DNA of 64,000 nucleotides from contig NC_057383.1 in assembly GCF_016906535.1 (NCBI RefSeq), positions 496,001-560,000 of the forward strand, given 5' to 3'. The first letter of the stretch is position 1; each line of letters starts with the position of its first letter. Below are positions 1 through 11,711 of the stretch, in pieces. The notes beneath the pieces are model-generated. The model worked only from the letters and a program-made list of their open reading frames with translations. It ran no database searches and was not told the DNA's origin. Source of the stretch: Rhizoctonia solani (lineage: Eukaryota; Basidiomycota; Agaricomycetes; Cantharellales; Ceratobasidiaceae). Made by a program: the position numbers and the translations under genes.

Positions 1-1391
1 CTCTTTCTAAACCATTAGTGAGTACCAGTATAATCACGCTGCCGCTCTTACTCTATGTAGTCGAACCCGGATATGCCGGAATGCCAGTTTCTTTTTTGCC
101 CGCCTTTATGCTTATTTGCTTCTGCTGTCCATTACTCTTTATTTGTGCGGTGATGTTGATTGTAACACGATTGTGTACCTGCATTTGCTTATAGCCAAGC
201 CTCACCGGTTCAAGGAGGAGATCTACCTACGACGAAGATCAGGTTCGGGAGCAACCGCGAATCTCAAACTTACTATCCAAACAATTTGATATTTCTTCCG
301 GACCGGCGGCTAAAGAGCAAATGATGTCGATCGAGAAAATGACATCATCTTACCAGCAGGGGTAAATATCCATCCACAGACACGTAAACTGATCCGAGAA
401 CCGAGACCCCAACGATCACGACGCGTCCAGATTTTTGAGAGGTACGCGACAAGTACAAGGCGTGCCTTCCGGAGACGCGAACAAACTCCATGTAAAAAAA
501 AACGGGCGTTTGTTCGTTCGAGTTTGACGTGCGAATCGGACGAGACGCGTTGGTTCGGAATTTGCACGGCGGGGATGACGAATGTCGGGGGCCTGGGCAT
601 GTCAGACTGGGTGATGGCTGGGTTCCAAAAATGTCCGCCAAGACAGATGTATGCCTCGGTCTCGATATTGTCGCGCGTGGGTATCTGGGGTAACGTATAG
701 GATATTTATTCTAGAATGGGTTTGCCCGAAAAAGCATCAACAAAGGACCGAGCAAGAGCGGACAATCGAAATGAAGTGGGCTGTTTGTTCGCTAGCAAGA
801 CATTTATTCGCTGACGGTCAACTGGATCTTGTTGGGGCAATTCGGGCGTGACATGGACGTGTTGAGATAAGAAACAATTGGACGTCAGTCAGCATTTGTA
901 TCTGAATATATGTGGGCGAAGAAGACAGCGACGCAAGGCGGGATTGGGCTTCGATCGCGGGGTACTCGACGACGGGTATTGATTATATCGGCCCGAATGT
1001 ATTGATTTGGATAGAGAATTTTATAAAGGCACAATCGTTCGGTTTGATTCGGGATTTTGGCCCGATATTGGGCGGTATCGTGTATGTGTAGATCCATCTA
1101 AAAAATTAACTTATTGTGGAGAATCAACATACGAAAGTATGCAGCATTTACACGCCGTGCCCGTGCTATACAACACGCTATGACGCTCTGTATTCGAGAA
1201 TAGCAGCGGACGATGCCAAGACTACGTGTGCGGGGTCAGTTCGGCTCATATATTTGTAATCAGGGTCTGTGATCAGGGCCCATGAAAATCCCGGTATGGC
1301 CGCAGATTTCCCCAAACACGCGTCGCATACAAAAACCAACGCGTTGAGCGGGTACCCTTCACCCCATTCTACTCTACCACAACATACTATC
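1..1391. other. Intergenic region, no gene seen
   Basis: Several short open frames occur on both strands, but none shows a recognisable domain, a convincing intron pattern or a secretion signal. The last few hundred bases should hold the promoter of the UDP-glucose dehydrogenase gene. I see no clear TATA element there. Confidence 0.5.
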
Positions 1392-3064
1392 ATGGCTCCC
1401 GTCCAAGTCAAGAAGATCTGCTGTATTGGTGCTGGCTATGTCGGTGAGTATTGGAACGAGTGCATATATAGATGAGCGCTGACAGGAGGTGTGGTTACAG
1501 GTGGCCCTACATGCGCTGTGATCGCTCTCAAGTGTCCCGACATCCAGGTCACTATCGTAGACTTGAACCAGGCACGTGTTGACGCGTGGAACTCGCCCGA
1601 TTTTGCTCCCTATCTACGAACCTGGTCTTGTCGACGTCGTTAAAGAGGCCCGTGGACGCAATCTATTCTTCTCGACCGATGTCGACAAGGGCATTCAAGA
1701 GGCGGACTTGATTTTTGTCTCTGTCAACACTCCCACCAAGAAGAGCGGTGTCGGTGCCGGGTTTGCTGCTGACTTGAAGTAAGTGACTAAATCACGTCAT
1801 TTTGATTGTATATTCAGATTATTAACGCGCTCTCGGGAAGCTACGTCGAATTGGCTACACGCCGTATTGCTCAAGTTCGACTTCTTCCAAGATTGTCGTT
1901 GAAAAATCCACTGTTCCATGCCGAACCGCCGAATCGATGCGCACTATCCTGGAAGCCAACTCGAAGCCCGGCTGCCGATTCGATATCCTTTCCAATCCCG
2001 AGTTCCTGGCAGAGGGAACTGCCATTTCCGACTTGTTCTCTCCCGACCGTGTCTTGATTGGTTCCCTCCAGACCCAAGAGGGTATCGATGCTTGCCATGC
2101 TCTTCAGGACGTCTATGCCCACTGGGTCCCTCGCGAACGTATCCTGACTGTCGGACTGTGGTCCTCCGAGCTTTCCAAGCTCGCTGCCAATGCGATGCTC
2201 GCGCAGCGTATCTCCTCGATCAACGCGCTCTCGGCCATTTGCGAAGCGACTGGCGCGAACATTGACGAGGTCGCCCATGCCGTGGGTCGCGACTCGCGTG
2301 TAGGACCCAAGTTCTTGAAGGCTTCGGTCGGGTTTGGCGGATCGTGCTTCCAAAAGGACATTCTTAACCTTGTCTACTTGTCCGAGAGCTTGCACCTTCC
2401 CGAGGTCGCTGCCTACTGGCGCCAGGTAGTCGAGATGAATGATCATCAGAAGCGTCGGTTCTCCAAGCGCGTTGTTGACACGCTCTTTAACACTATTACC
2501 GGAAAGGTACGTTGCACTCTTAATCTTAATCTTATTAAGCGTTCTGATTGTCACGTGTTTCCAGCGCATCGCGGTTCTTGGATTCGCCTTCAAGGCTGAT
2601 ACCGGCGATACACGCGAGTCGGCAGCCATTACTCTGATCTCAGACTTCATGAACGAATCTGCGCTTGTCAACACTTATGACCCGCAAGTTGGGGAGGCCC
2701 AAATTTGGCAGGACCTGCAGGAGGCTAACCCCACTAAGCCTCTGGAGAAGAGTAAGTTTTTGAATTTCGGTCTCGCGCGTCTCGGACGCCGAGCCTGTTT
2801 TTTGCGTGTACGTTTACTAATCCACTTCCTATAGTCCAAAAGCAGGTCAATATCTCGGCTAGCGCCCTCGATGCGTGCAAGGGCGCCGAGGCGATTGTCA
2901 TTGCTACCGAGTGGAAGGAGTTTACCCAGATTGATTGGGAGACGGTGTACAAGGGCATGAACAAGCCCGCGTTTGTGTTTGACGGCCGACTGATCCTTGA
3001 TGCTGTGGCATTGAGAAAAATTGGGTTTAATGTTATCAGTATTGGACGAGGCGAGAGGATCTAA
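1392..3064 (+). CDS. UDP-glucose 6-dehydrogenase (frame broken twice)
   Basis: Oxidises UDP-glucose to UDP-glucuronate with two NAD+, in the cytosol, supplying glucuronate and xylose donors for capsule, wall and glycan synthesis. Exon 1 (1392-1443) joins exon 2 (1501) to give the Rossmann motif GAGYVGGPT. The central part carries [11 protein letters not shown], and GFGGSC holds the catalytic cysteine (about 2329-2349). The C-terminal nucleotide-binding half contains [16 protein letters not shown] (about 2575-2620). The last exon follows an intron ending near 2834 and stops at 3062-3064. Introns sit near 1444-1500, 1779-1824, 2505-2563 and 2751-2834. The frame is lost near 1605-1611 (about two bases short before LPIYEPGL) and near 1877 (one base short before the segment [11 protein letters not shown]). 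Either the assembly has indels or the gene is a recent pseudogene. Family identity is very secure. Confidence 0.93.
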
Positions 3065-4148
3065 AGTGCAGATTCGGGCTGCCAATCCGTAGGACGTTCC
3101 TTGGGAGCGGCAGAGGGGGGCGAGAAGGAGTAGAGTGAATGGACTAGAAAATTCCACGTATTGATAGCTTTGTGTTTCTTCTCTTTTGTAATTGATTGCG
3201 TGTTTTTAGTGAAATGATATCTGGGCTTTTGAATTTTTCTTTATTTACTAAACACTCTTACATGAATTAGAGTGTGAAAGTCAAGGACTGGGAAACTAAC
3301 TGTGTACGGGTGTACCTTACGGATACACCGTGGAGTTTGTGCATACTGGGAGAGTGCGATGATTCGGGACAGGATTGCAGTTATAATAAGTCGAAGATAA
3401 ATAACTGCGAATAATTACTAGTTCCAAAAACAGGACAAACCGAAACTTATGCAAGCTACCTGCTACCATATTTACCTCGTTCTGCAAATTATGTCGATGG
3501 GTCTTGAACCACTCGGTAGGTCGGAATGGGTGTCCATCGTCGTCATTTCATGAATCCTCGAAAACTGAGATTCCTCCATTGAGCGTTCCTGGAGAAAACG
3601 GTGTAGAAACTCGCACGTCTCACCTCACGGAGCATTCTGGTACCAGGCATTTGTTCGTTATTTGAGAGGCCAAATAAGCGGAAAGATATTACAGGGACCC
3701 AATGAGACAAGAAAGAAGCGCACAGCTGCTAATGAGGGCTGTCGGGATGGTCCAAGAGTATTGCGCCAGTTCCTAGTTCAAAACCGCCGCAAAAGCAAAT
3801 TCTTTTGAGCGAGAACACTTCAATCGCCCCAATACCCAATAACAACAAAGCTGTACTCGGGCTCAACTGGGACAATTCTTACGTTGGTAAATCTTGGATC
3901 TACTGCTATCAACCTGAAGAATCAAGCGTCATATTTTTAAAGTTATTATATTTCTTATTCATTCGATTTTTTTTTTATTCGGGTCTTTGGGTACAATTGC
4001 TTGTGTAAAAGTGGCTATTCCCTTCTCAATGCAAGTTAAATGCGATATAGAACAAACGCTTGGCTAATAAGCGCTCATTTACGCGGATGCAAAATTAAAA
4101 TTTCCAAAAAAGTCTCTGATTCTGACCCTCGACCTCACCAAAGACGCA
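3065..4148. other. Intergenic region, no gene seen
   Basis: This stretch holds the 3' flank of the UDP-glucose dehydrogenase gene and the 5' flank of the zuotin gene. I see no coding pattern, RNA gene or repeat. A run of T occurs near 3965-3977. Confidence 0.5.
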
Positions 4149-5747
4149 ATGGCTACAATTGTGGACGTCGCATACACTCCTAAGGTCGTACCTGGTGGAT
4201 GGACGCCCAGTGCCCCTTCTTCTTCCAAGATACAAGGTTTGCATCCCCAGTCGTTTGCCGGAATGAATGAAACTAAACCACAACGCAGTGGGAGAAGCGA
4301 AACCCCTCTTCCCGGCTGGTCTTTCATACCTTTCTCACGTGCGCCGACAGAAGGAGAACCTTACGTTTGAGCAGCTGGATAAGATTCATGCGGAGGAGGC
4401 AGCCAGACATGCAGAACTCAATGCAGATGATGCCGAAGAGGAGCAGTACAGAGGTATTGCGGAGGAAGAGGAAAGCGAAGACTTGTTGATGCGCGATCCC
4501 AAAGACTGGAAGGTCCGTTTGTTTCTCGTACATTTGGTTAGGCCGCTTGAGCTAATGACTGTTGGATTGGGTATAGAATCAAGACCACTATGCGGTGCTT
4601 GGGTTGTCGCATCTGAGGTACAAGGCTACACAAGACCAGATCAAAATTGCCAGTAAGTTCATTGCATGGCTATGATGCGATACGGTACCAATCAATAAAC
4701 AGACAGGAGGAAGGTACTCAAGCATCACCCCGACAAGAAGTCTGGACTTCCTGGCCACAGCTCCAACGATGATGCATTCTTCAAGTGTATTGCCAAAGGT
4801 GCGGTTTCCTGATAATCTCTTGGCTTGATCGAGTCCAACTAACAGGTGAATGCGGCCAGCCTTTGAAATCCTCTCTCATCCCGAGAAAAGACGCCAATTC
4901 GACTCGTGCGACCCACATTTTTTGTCGTTAGAAGATGAGGTTCCGAGTGTTGCTGATATGGCTAAGCGCAAGCCAGAGGTATGTCTCCTCGCTGATTTTC
5001 CCTTCCTTATGTGTCTTTTATTGTCTTTTGCATCCTTAATTTCTTACCCGTGAATTCCACAGGACTTCTTTAAAGAGTTCGGTCCTATCTTTGAACGCGA
5101 AGCCCGCTTCTCTAAAAATGAGCCAGTTCCTATGCTTGGCGCGATAGATGCGACGAAGGATGAAGTCGAGGGCTTCTACAACTTTTGGTACAACTTTGAC
5201 TCGTGGAGGAGTTTCGAGTACATGGACAAGGAGGTCAACGAAGGATCCGACAAGTAAGCTCCCCCGCACCAATAAATTCAAGAAACAAGCTGACCTAACA
5301 AAACTGTCAGCCGCGACGAAAAACGCTACGCTGAAAAGAAGAACCGTGCTGAGCGGGCCAGGCGTAAAAAGGATGACAATGCGCGAGTGCGGACGTTGGT
5401 GGACACAGCGATGCAAATCGACCCCCGCCTGAAGCGTATTAAGCAAGAAGAAAAGGAAGCGCGTGAGGCGAAGAAGCGTGCCAAGTCGGGTCAGCCGGCT
5501 GGTCCTACCGCAGAAGAGAAGAAAAAGGCCGAAGAAGAAGAGAAGAGAAAGGCTGAAGAGGCCAAGGCCAAAGAAGAGGTAAGCTATTGGTGTCAAGCCA
5601 TCGACTATGCTCATTACGTTTAACTCGCTAATACCTGTTTAGGCGGAGAAGGCAGATGCTAAGAAGGCGAAGGCTGCTGCTGCGAATGCGGCCAAGAAGG
5701 CGCGTCGTGCGGCGAGGGCTGCCGAGGGTGGTGCTGCTCCATCCTGA
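4149..5747 (+). CDS. ZUO1: Zuotin-type ribosome-associated J-protein
   Basis: J-domain co-chaperone that with an atypical Hsp70 forms the ribosome-associated complex at the polypeptide exit site. At least six exons are visible. After the N-terminal segment [13 protein letters not shown] (about 4310) comes an acidic linker. The J-domain is split by three introns: [15 protein letters not shown] (about 4582), then [12 protein letters not shown] with the diagnostic HPD (about 4710-4735), then [17 protein letters not shown] (from about 4860). The zuotin-specific region [16 protein letters not shown] follows (about 5172-5220). The protein ends in a long Lys/Glu/Ala-rich, probably rRNA-binding helix, with stop at 5745-5747. 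There is no SANT region, so it is the short fungal form. The ATG at 4149 opens one frame, but the conserved N-terminus is read one base out of phase from about 4267. I infer an indel between 4267 and 4305, or a missed splice. Confidence 0.9.
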
Positions 5748-6801
5748 ATTCTGGATTTTTGTTGTTCATGTATGACTACTTAAATTCATTGCTTACAGTG
5801 CGAAAATGGAGAATGGAAATAAATACTATAAATAAAAATGTAACGCCGCAGTTTCATACATTGGTTGATATCATATAGGTAAAAGCAAAAGTCTCGCCCA
5901 ACTCGCACGATCGCGAAAAGTGCCAAAACAAGCTTGACGGCACCACTTTCGTTCCATTATAAGCTGAGGTTACTTCAGAGGGGATCGATTTTGGATCCAG
6001 AAGAAGAAAGGAAACGCTTGTTTCTTAGTTGTCATTCTACTATGTCCATTAAACACAAACGCGTCCCCCATTCTTCCTATGCTCCCTCTCGGTCCTCTCA
6101 GCAAGTATCTGGCGAGATTTATACATGTTATGTCTACCGAATGCGCAGTCTACCTATGCCTCTCATATATGGCTGCAGCTGGATTTATTATACAGATGAG
6201 TTTAACCTCAGGGCGTTGCGACCACTTCACCGCGAACTTGCAGTTAGACCCATCAATCAGCCTTCTTATTAGTACTTGCGCTAAGTTTCACCAGGATAGT
6301 TGTTCAGTTCCTCTGCGACGGGTTTATGCGTATTCCATTCAACCTCCTGCTTATTCGTCCTATGCATAGACCAAATACTCTTAGCTACAAGTAACTAGTG
6401 ATGATAGTTTTCTGATACCCCCATTGCGTTCTTGTTATTTAATCCTGCAAATACGCAGTCCTGTATTGAGAAGGTCATGCTATGCATAAATCGGAATCAG
6501 CAACTGAGACTGAGACTGTAGCTTATTGGTTTCCGTAGATCTCTATGAGATCGGAACCTTTAATAAACCATGTCATACGCTAATATATGTGTTTAGGAGT
6601 GGGAAAACCTTGGTGAAACTCATAGCTATAGGGCACACATGATGGAAAGTATTTATTTTGTTTCATAATACATCGAGACTCAAGCTCTATCTGGCAATCC
6701 TTTGTGATTTCGTCCTGCCAGTCAGGGATACATGTTCTGTGAGAATTGACAGGCGTCAGTTACTGTTAAAACAGTTGGGATATCGTACTCACCGTATTGG
6801 C
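5748..6801. other. Intergenic region, no clear gene
   Basis: Overlapping open frames of about 100 codons on the plus strand (5934-6369) show no domain, no intron signals and no codon bias I trust. The 3' flank of zuotin and the 3' end of the next minus-strand gene lie here. A possible extra 3' exon of that gene (about 6660-6741, minus) could be joined through a GTGAGC donor near 6802. Confidence 0.4.
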
Positions 6802-7509
6802 TCACATCGGCGGCTTAGGCCCAGCGACAAAATTTTGGTTGCAGGCTAGCTTCATGACGTTTACTTCGGCAGAGAAGTTCCGGGTACTGCCCGGGCCAAG
6901 GCCAAACCAATCCCACTTCTCAGTGATGTCAGCTATCAACTTATGAGTGACGACCAGGGCATAGAAATCACTGGGGATGTCGGGGTTGGGTGCCTCAAAC
7001 ACCAGCCTGTAAGTAAATGCGCTCTTGTCGCCTTCTTTTTCATAGTGGGCGAATCCCGAATCTTCTTTTTGTTCCAGACTGGTAAACCCAGCCTGAATTA
7101 TATCTGATAACGAATCCTTATCGAATGATCCCGAACCAACTTTCCCGAGGAATTGGGCTGTCTTTTCAGCCACAGTTTGAAGCGAGGTGGATTCCTGAGC
7201 AAGTTGATTGTTCTCGTATTTTCAATAACCATATCAGTGTCTGGACGACTGTCAACGGCATCCTTGAGCTTCACCCAGTCGAGCTGCTGGGTATTGCCAT
7301 TGAGAAAATAGCCGAAAAACTTCAACGCCTGTTTTCCAGAATTAAAAAGGTGGCCGGGAAGAGTACCAAACTCGTCAAAGACTGGGTTGAAGGTTGAGCG
7401 GTTAGACTAAATAACATGTCTGGAATGTTCATGCGCTTACGGGCGTCGCTGTATAAACTGGATTGAGTAAGGGTAGAATAGCGGGAATAACAATGGATAC
7501 TCACGACAT
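6802..7509 (-). CDS. Cyt/volvatoxin-like pore-former family protein
   Basis: The order of conserved elements resembles the delta-endotoxin CytB/volvatoxin fold family of small pore-forming proteins found in bacteria and some mushrooms. There is an amphipathic region around ALKFFGYFLNG (about 7290-7330), then a helical stretch (7140-7200). A beta-rich C-terminal half follows, with a Phe-Thr-Ser-Leu segment, a TYRLVFEAPNPD strand and ALVVTHKL (about 6910-7100). No signal peptide is apparent, as is usual for fungal members. The start chosen is the short first exon at 7509, followed by a GTGAGT donor. The first two splice junctions are uncertain. The reading frame changes near 7215 inside a run of A, so the gene as assembled is interrupted. 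Family assignment rests on pattern recognition only. A possible TATA-like TTTAAAT lies about 80 bp upstream. Alternative: an unrelated small secreted or cytosolic protein. Confidence 0.5.
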
Positions 7510-9451
7510 TGTAGTTAAGAGTAAGAAATATGAAGCACAAGTATAGAGGAAGCGATGGCTTGTGACAACGGTAAGTGGTCAGGCTGGTGGTTTAAATACC
7601 AGAGCTAGGGGCCCATCTATTCCAGGACTTCCCATGGGAGTGGGAGCGTTCATTACTTCAATTACCTAGCAGAGGGTAAGAGATCAACAATAGAGGTCGG
7701 ATGATGCCGATTCTGTTGGCTGCAATTTACCTTTGACGTAAATCTTTGGTAAAATTATAAGCATGCGCTAGGGCTTTAGAGGCATTTACCAGCTCTGGAA
7801 CCTCGTTATGGAACAGGCTCCTGCTGGTATTGCGTCATGCGATTTCGCGGAGCTTGTCATGATCTTATGAAGAACCATGCTTCCGCTTGATCACCCAGAG
7901 AGCCAATCGATGGCGGCGATTGATTGAAACTCAGCCGATTAGCCCATTAAGATTGGAGCTACATGCTACCAAAATAGTGCATATTACAGGATTACAATTG
8001 AGTCCGGTAGCGAATAGAGGTATCCGATGGAAACAATGTACAGGAACAAGGGGAACAATATATTGGATCTCCGTGCTCCAGTGCTACGCTGACGCAGATG
8101 TGGTCATTCGATTGCGTCTTGATGAACTTAATATCGCTATTAGTATACAGATGTGGCAAAGATAAGCATTGAAGATAATCAAAATAGGTGTTCTACATAA
8201 TTGTGATGATTCATAGGTGGGTCAATAAAACGCTAACTGGATACCGGCCTCACTTTGGTGTCACCCGCAAAATGATGAATGAATTGGTCTACATGAGGTA
8301 TCGCGCAGCACGTTGCATATCAATACTAATCGGGACGCTTGGTCCGCAGCGGGCGACATTAGCCAAGCATACAAAACAATAGAAAAGTGGCGCAACACGC
8401 ATGATTTCAGTAAAAAATTTGGGGGCGTATGGTACATCATGCAACGGAGCCCCGTCAGGACTGGAGTCCGTAGTTGAATTCATCACCAAATCAGGGATCG
8501 GAAAGCTTGGGGGCTCGCCGGCAACCGCTCAACCAATGTAGGCCTTCAAGGCCACCTTCCATATGCCCTTATAGTGACCACCCCTCCCGACCTTATAGCC
8601 TCACGCAGTTCGCCCTTATCCCACCCGTATCGGGTCTCACGGCCCTCCCAAGTCTTGCTACCTCTCGTAGGCGCGATTGTGTTTTGTGCCGCGTCTCGGT
8701 TTTTATTCTTCTCTTTCTTAGCCTAGCTTGACTTGGTTTGTGAACGGTTTGCCTCGTTCGTATGTAGTTGCTTAAACATCAATAACTATAACGGTACGTC
8801 ATTTGAGTGAGCGGTTTGCCTTGTTCGCATGTAGCTCCCTAAATATGAATCCAAAAAAGGTACATCGTATGACTTCTCATCACTTATTCTGTTCTCCATT
8901 TCCCTTGGTCGGCTGGCTGTACGCTTTTATTAGTCATCTCACTCCATAGCTTTCATGGAGGATCAAGCACGTCGTTTGGGCATGCCATACCTCTTTTCGA
9001 CCCTGCCCACTCGAGCTCTCGCTTCATGCAACCCTCAGCGGCGTCAGCGCACCCCACGCCGCTCGAGTTCCACTTCTTCCTCGGCATTTCTAACTCATCC
9101 TCACTTTCTTTTTCACGTAATTTATTTCCATATAATACGATCTCTTGTTTTCAAACATAAGATCTGCAAGCAGTACGAATCCTATTTGCTAATTTTGCCG
9201 TACTTGGCTAATTACGGAGAATAAGGGATAAAGCGTCGAAGTTGTTCAAATGGATATAACACATAGTGTTAATAACTCTGCGTCTCAGTGTTAACCTGCA
9301 GCGCCTCACTCTCGACACGGTTTCTCTTGCTTGACAAGCAAAAGTAGCCTAAATAGGACCCTGTATCACGTGACTATGGCTAGGAATGTTTACTTCGGAG
9401 CGAAGATGTATCCATCTCCGTACTTGTTCGACCCCTTGCCTCCTCCCCATC
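7510..9451. other. Intergenic region, no clear gene
   Basis: Nearly 2 kb without a supportable gene. Short frames at 7887-8165, 8474-8731 and 8955-9224 lack domains or splice structure. The segment GAGCGGTTTGCCT-TGTTCG(C/T)ATGTAG is repeated imperfectly near 8737-8770 and 8809-8835, which suggests a small local duplication. Confidence 0.45.
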
Positions 9452-11276
9452 ATGGCAGGACTTCGGCTGTTGAGTGTACTGTTAGCTGCTCAGTGTGTGT
9501 CGGGTGCGCCATCTTGGTTGGCTAAGCGTTGGACGTTGCCCCTGCTGCCGCACTAAACGGCGTTTTGCCTGCGTGGCTGGATTTACCTGATGGAGAGGAT
9601 GTGATAAGACAGTTTGGTTTAGACCTCGATCAATACTCTGTTCAGGTAGGGTTTAACTCCCACTATCCCTCCATTTTAGCTAAAACGATAATTTCTCTGC
9701 CGAATTAGGTTTTGAACATCCCGTGTGTTTTTTTCTGCTCCCGCTCGGTTAATTTATTTGTCTAATTCTTCATCCACAGAGGCTATGCAAACTGGACATC
9801 CAACGGTTGGCATGTTCGACTCCATGGCCAGACATACAGAATTCCTGCACTCGCTGGGTCTGACATTGACGATCTCGCAAAACCGTTTGTCCCAGGAGTT
9901 GATTATGACAGTATGAACGAAACGACGAAAGCTCAAGCACGCAATATGACGAGTAGTATGTACGCTATTCCACAAAGCGGAGTGGGCGTTGAGGTTGATT
10001 TTGTGTATAACCGTCAATCGGTGTGTTGTTTATTTCTGATTAGCAACTCTCCTACTCTTGTTGCCTTTGTTTTGCATTGGATTGGTGCTCATAAAACCGA
10101 CAGATTGCACGAGCGCGATTACCACAACGAACGGATGAGAGAGGAGAGTTTGATGCGTTTGTCAATGTCAATGTTTCGACCGGCACTGTACCCAACGGAG
10201 ACCAAACGGAGTTTACGCAAGGGATTCAGCTCTTTGCCAATGGATCCACCTGTGCGTCCCTGTTCATGCATTCACTTGCCCAAATCGCGGGAGACTGACA
10301 TTTAAGGAAAGTGGGCAACGCATCGTCCTATTTCGTCCCGACGCATGGATTTACTCTCATCACCGATATTGACGACATTTTGCGCGAAACTAGGGTATAT
10401 GAGCCCGACGCAGGGATGAGGAACTCCTACATATATCCTTTTAAGCCTTGGAGAAACATGCCCGGTATGTCTACAGCAAATCCTTAGGCGAACACTCGCT
10501 TAATTCGTAAATAGATGTTTTCCGACTATGGCAATCTGTTTCTCCGAGTCTCCATTTCCATTATCTCTCGACCATACCCATCAAACTCAGTCGTCCGTAT
10601 ATGAACTTTATCTATGGGACATACCCTATCGGAAGTTTTGATGTTCGACCTGTGAGTTACTTTCGTTGCCTTCTTCATAGGATCAGGTTCTCACAGCAAT
10701 ATAGATGAACTACACCACCCTATCTCACGTCTCCGAAAGTCGGCGCCTCAACCTCGAACAGATTCTCCAGTCGTTCCCACAACGTAAATTTATTTTGTTA
10801 GGCGAAACTAGTAATGCGGATATCATGACTCAGTACCCGATAATGGCGAAGAAGTACATTGACCGTGTTCAGTGCGTATTGTTGAGAAATACGAGCGCTA
10901 CTGACTCGGGCGATTTCTTGCCTGTGAGTAGACTCTAGATTTTCCCGTGATAGGTTTACTTATCAACTTGCACGTAGTATGACACGTCGGGCCTGGTGAA
11001 TTTGGATCAGCAGAGGTGGATGTTTTTCAGGACTCCTGTAAGTGATACTTTTGTAACTGCTAGAACCTGAAGCCGACCCGAGAGGTACAGGACGATATTG
11101 CCGGTCTGAACTTTACCAACGGCGAATGCAGGAACTCCTCAGTTCCTCAGAACGTGACATTTGATTTTGAGGGTGTGCCCAGACTACTGAATGCTGCGAG
11201 CCCAAGGGTTGGATCTATGCCATTCGCTTATGGCTTGGCGTTGTTACTTGGAGCGAGCTTGGGGCTGGTGCTGTAG
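9452..11276 (+). CDS. Secreted APP1-type (DUF2183) phosphatidate phosphatase-like protein
   Basis: An N-terminal signal peptide (MAGLRLLSVLLAAQCVSG, from 9452) precedes a region of unknown fold (9780-10290). The APP1/DUF2183 catalytic domain of the HAD superfamily follows. The nucleophile motif is seen as LITDIDDILRETRVY (about 10352-10395), followed by YPFKPWRNMP, the segment FIYGTYPIGSFDVRP (about 10607-10650), RKFILLGETSNADI (10787-10828) and LLRNTSATDSGD (10880-10915). The last exon ends in a hydrophobic tail (FAYGLALLLGASLGLVL) that looks like a GPI-anchor signal, stop at 11274-11276. Known APP1 enzymes dephosphorylate phosphatidate and act with actin patches; this family member is predicted to be extracellular or surface-bound, so its substrate is unknown. 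Several small introns interrupt it. Just after the signal peptide (about 9533) the frame slips by one base in a GG run. Confidence 0.8.
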
Positions 11277-11711
11277 TTGGGTGGGTATATGCGTGAAGAG
11301 TAATGATGTCATGATATTCAGAACTTTTACGAGTAGATCTATTTAGTTGTAGAACGTGTAATGTATCAATAAACTGTCTGAGGAATTCATGTTACGACTG
11401 CCAAGTTAAGGATTACGGCCGCTCCTTGGCAAGTAAGCATGGGTAGACAAGCAGCCTGTCGGCTTTGAATCTATTCAGGCGAAGAATGAATGAAGAACAA
11501 AATTATAGATGTCTCAAGTTGTGCTGGTAGGTTGATTGCAAATACACGGGGTTGGCTAATCGTAATTACGGAGTCGGCGTCAGGGACCTCCGATTGCGTG
11601 TGAGGAATTGATCCCAGCAGAGTCCAAGTGCAGTCAACGACGATTGGGAGAAGGATGTCTTTTGATAAACCATTCATTAAACGGGTGAGCGCGATCATAC
11701 TCGAGTATTCC
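11277..11711. other. Short intergenic region, no gene seen
   Basis: This is the 3' flank of the phosphatase-like gene and the 5' flank of the Tvp38-type gene. An 80-codon minus-strand frame (11471-11713) overlaps the next start codon. It has no other support. Confidence 0.5.

Noticed and set aside
310..641. Two overlapping minus-strand open frames upstream of the UDP-glucose dehydrogenase gene
   Set aside because: No domain, no splice signals, biased composition, and they overlap each other in different frames.
1871..2674. Long minus-strand frame (267 codons) opposite UDP-glucose dehydrogenase
   Set aside because: Mirror frame of a strongly conserved coding region; no independent signal.
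5036..5614. Minus-strand frame of 192 codons with a hydrophobic, Phe/Leu-rich composition opposite zuotin
   Set aside because: The hydrophobic look is the complement of the Lys/Glu-rich zuotin tail.
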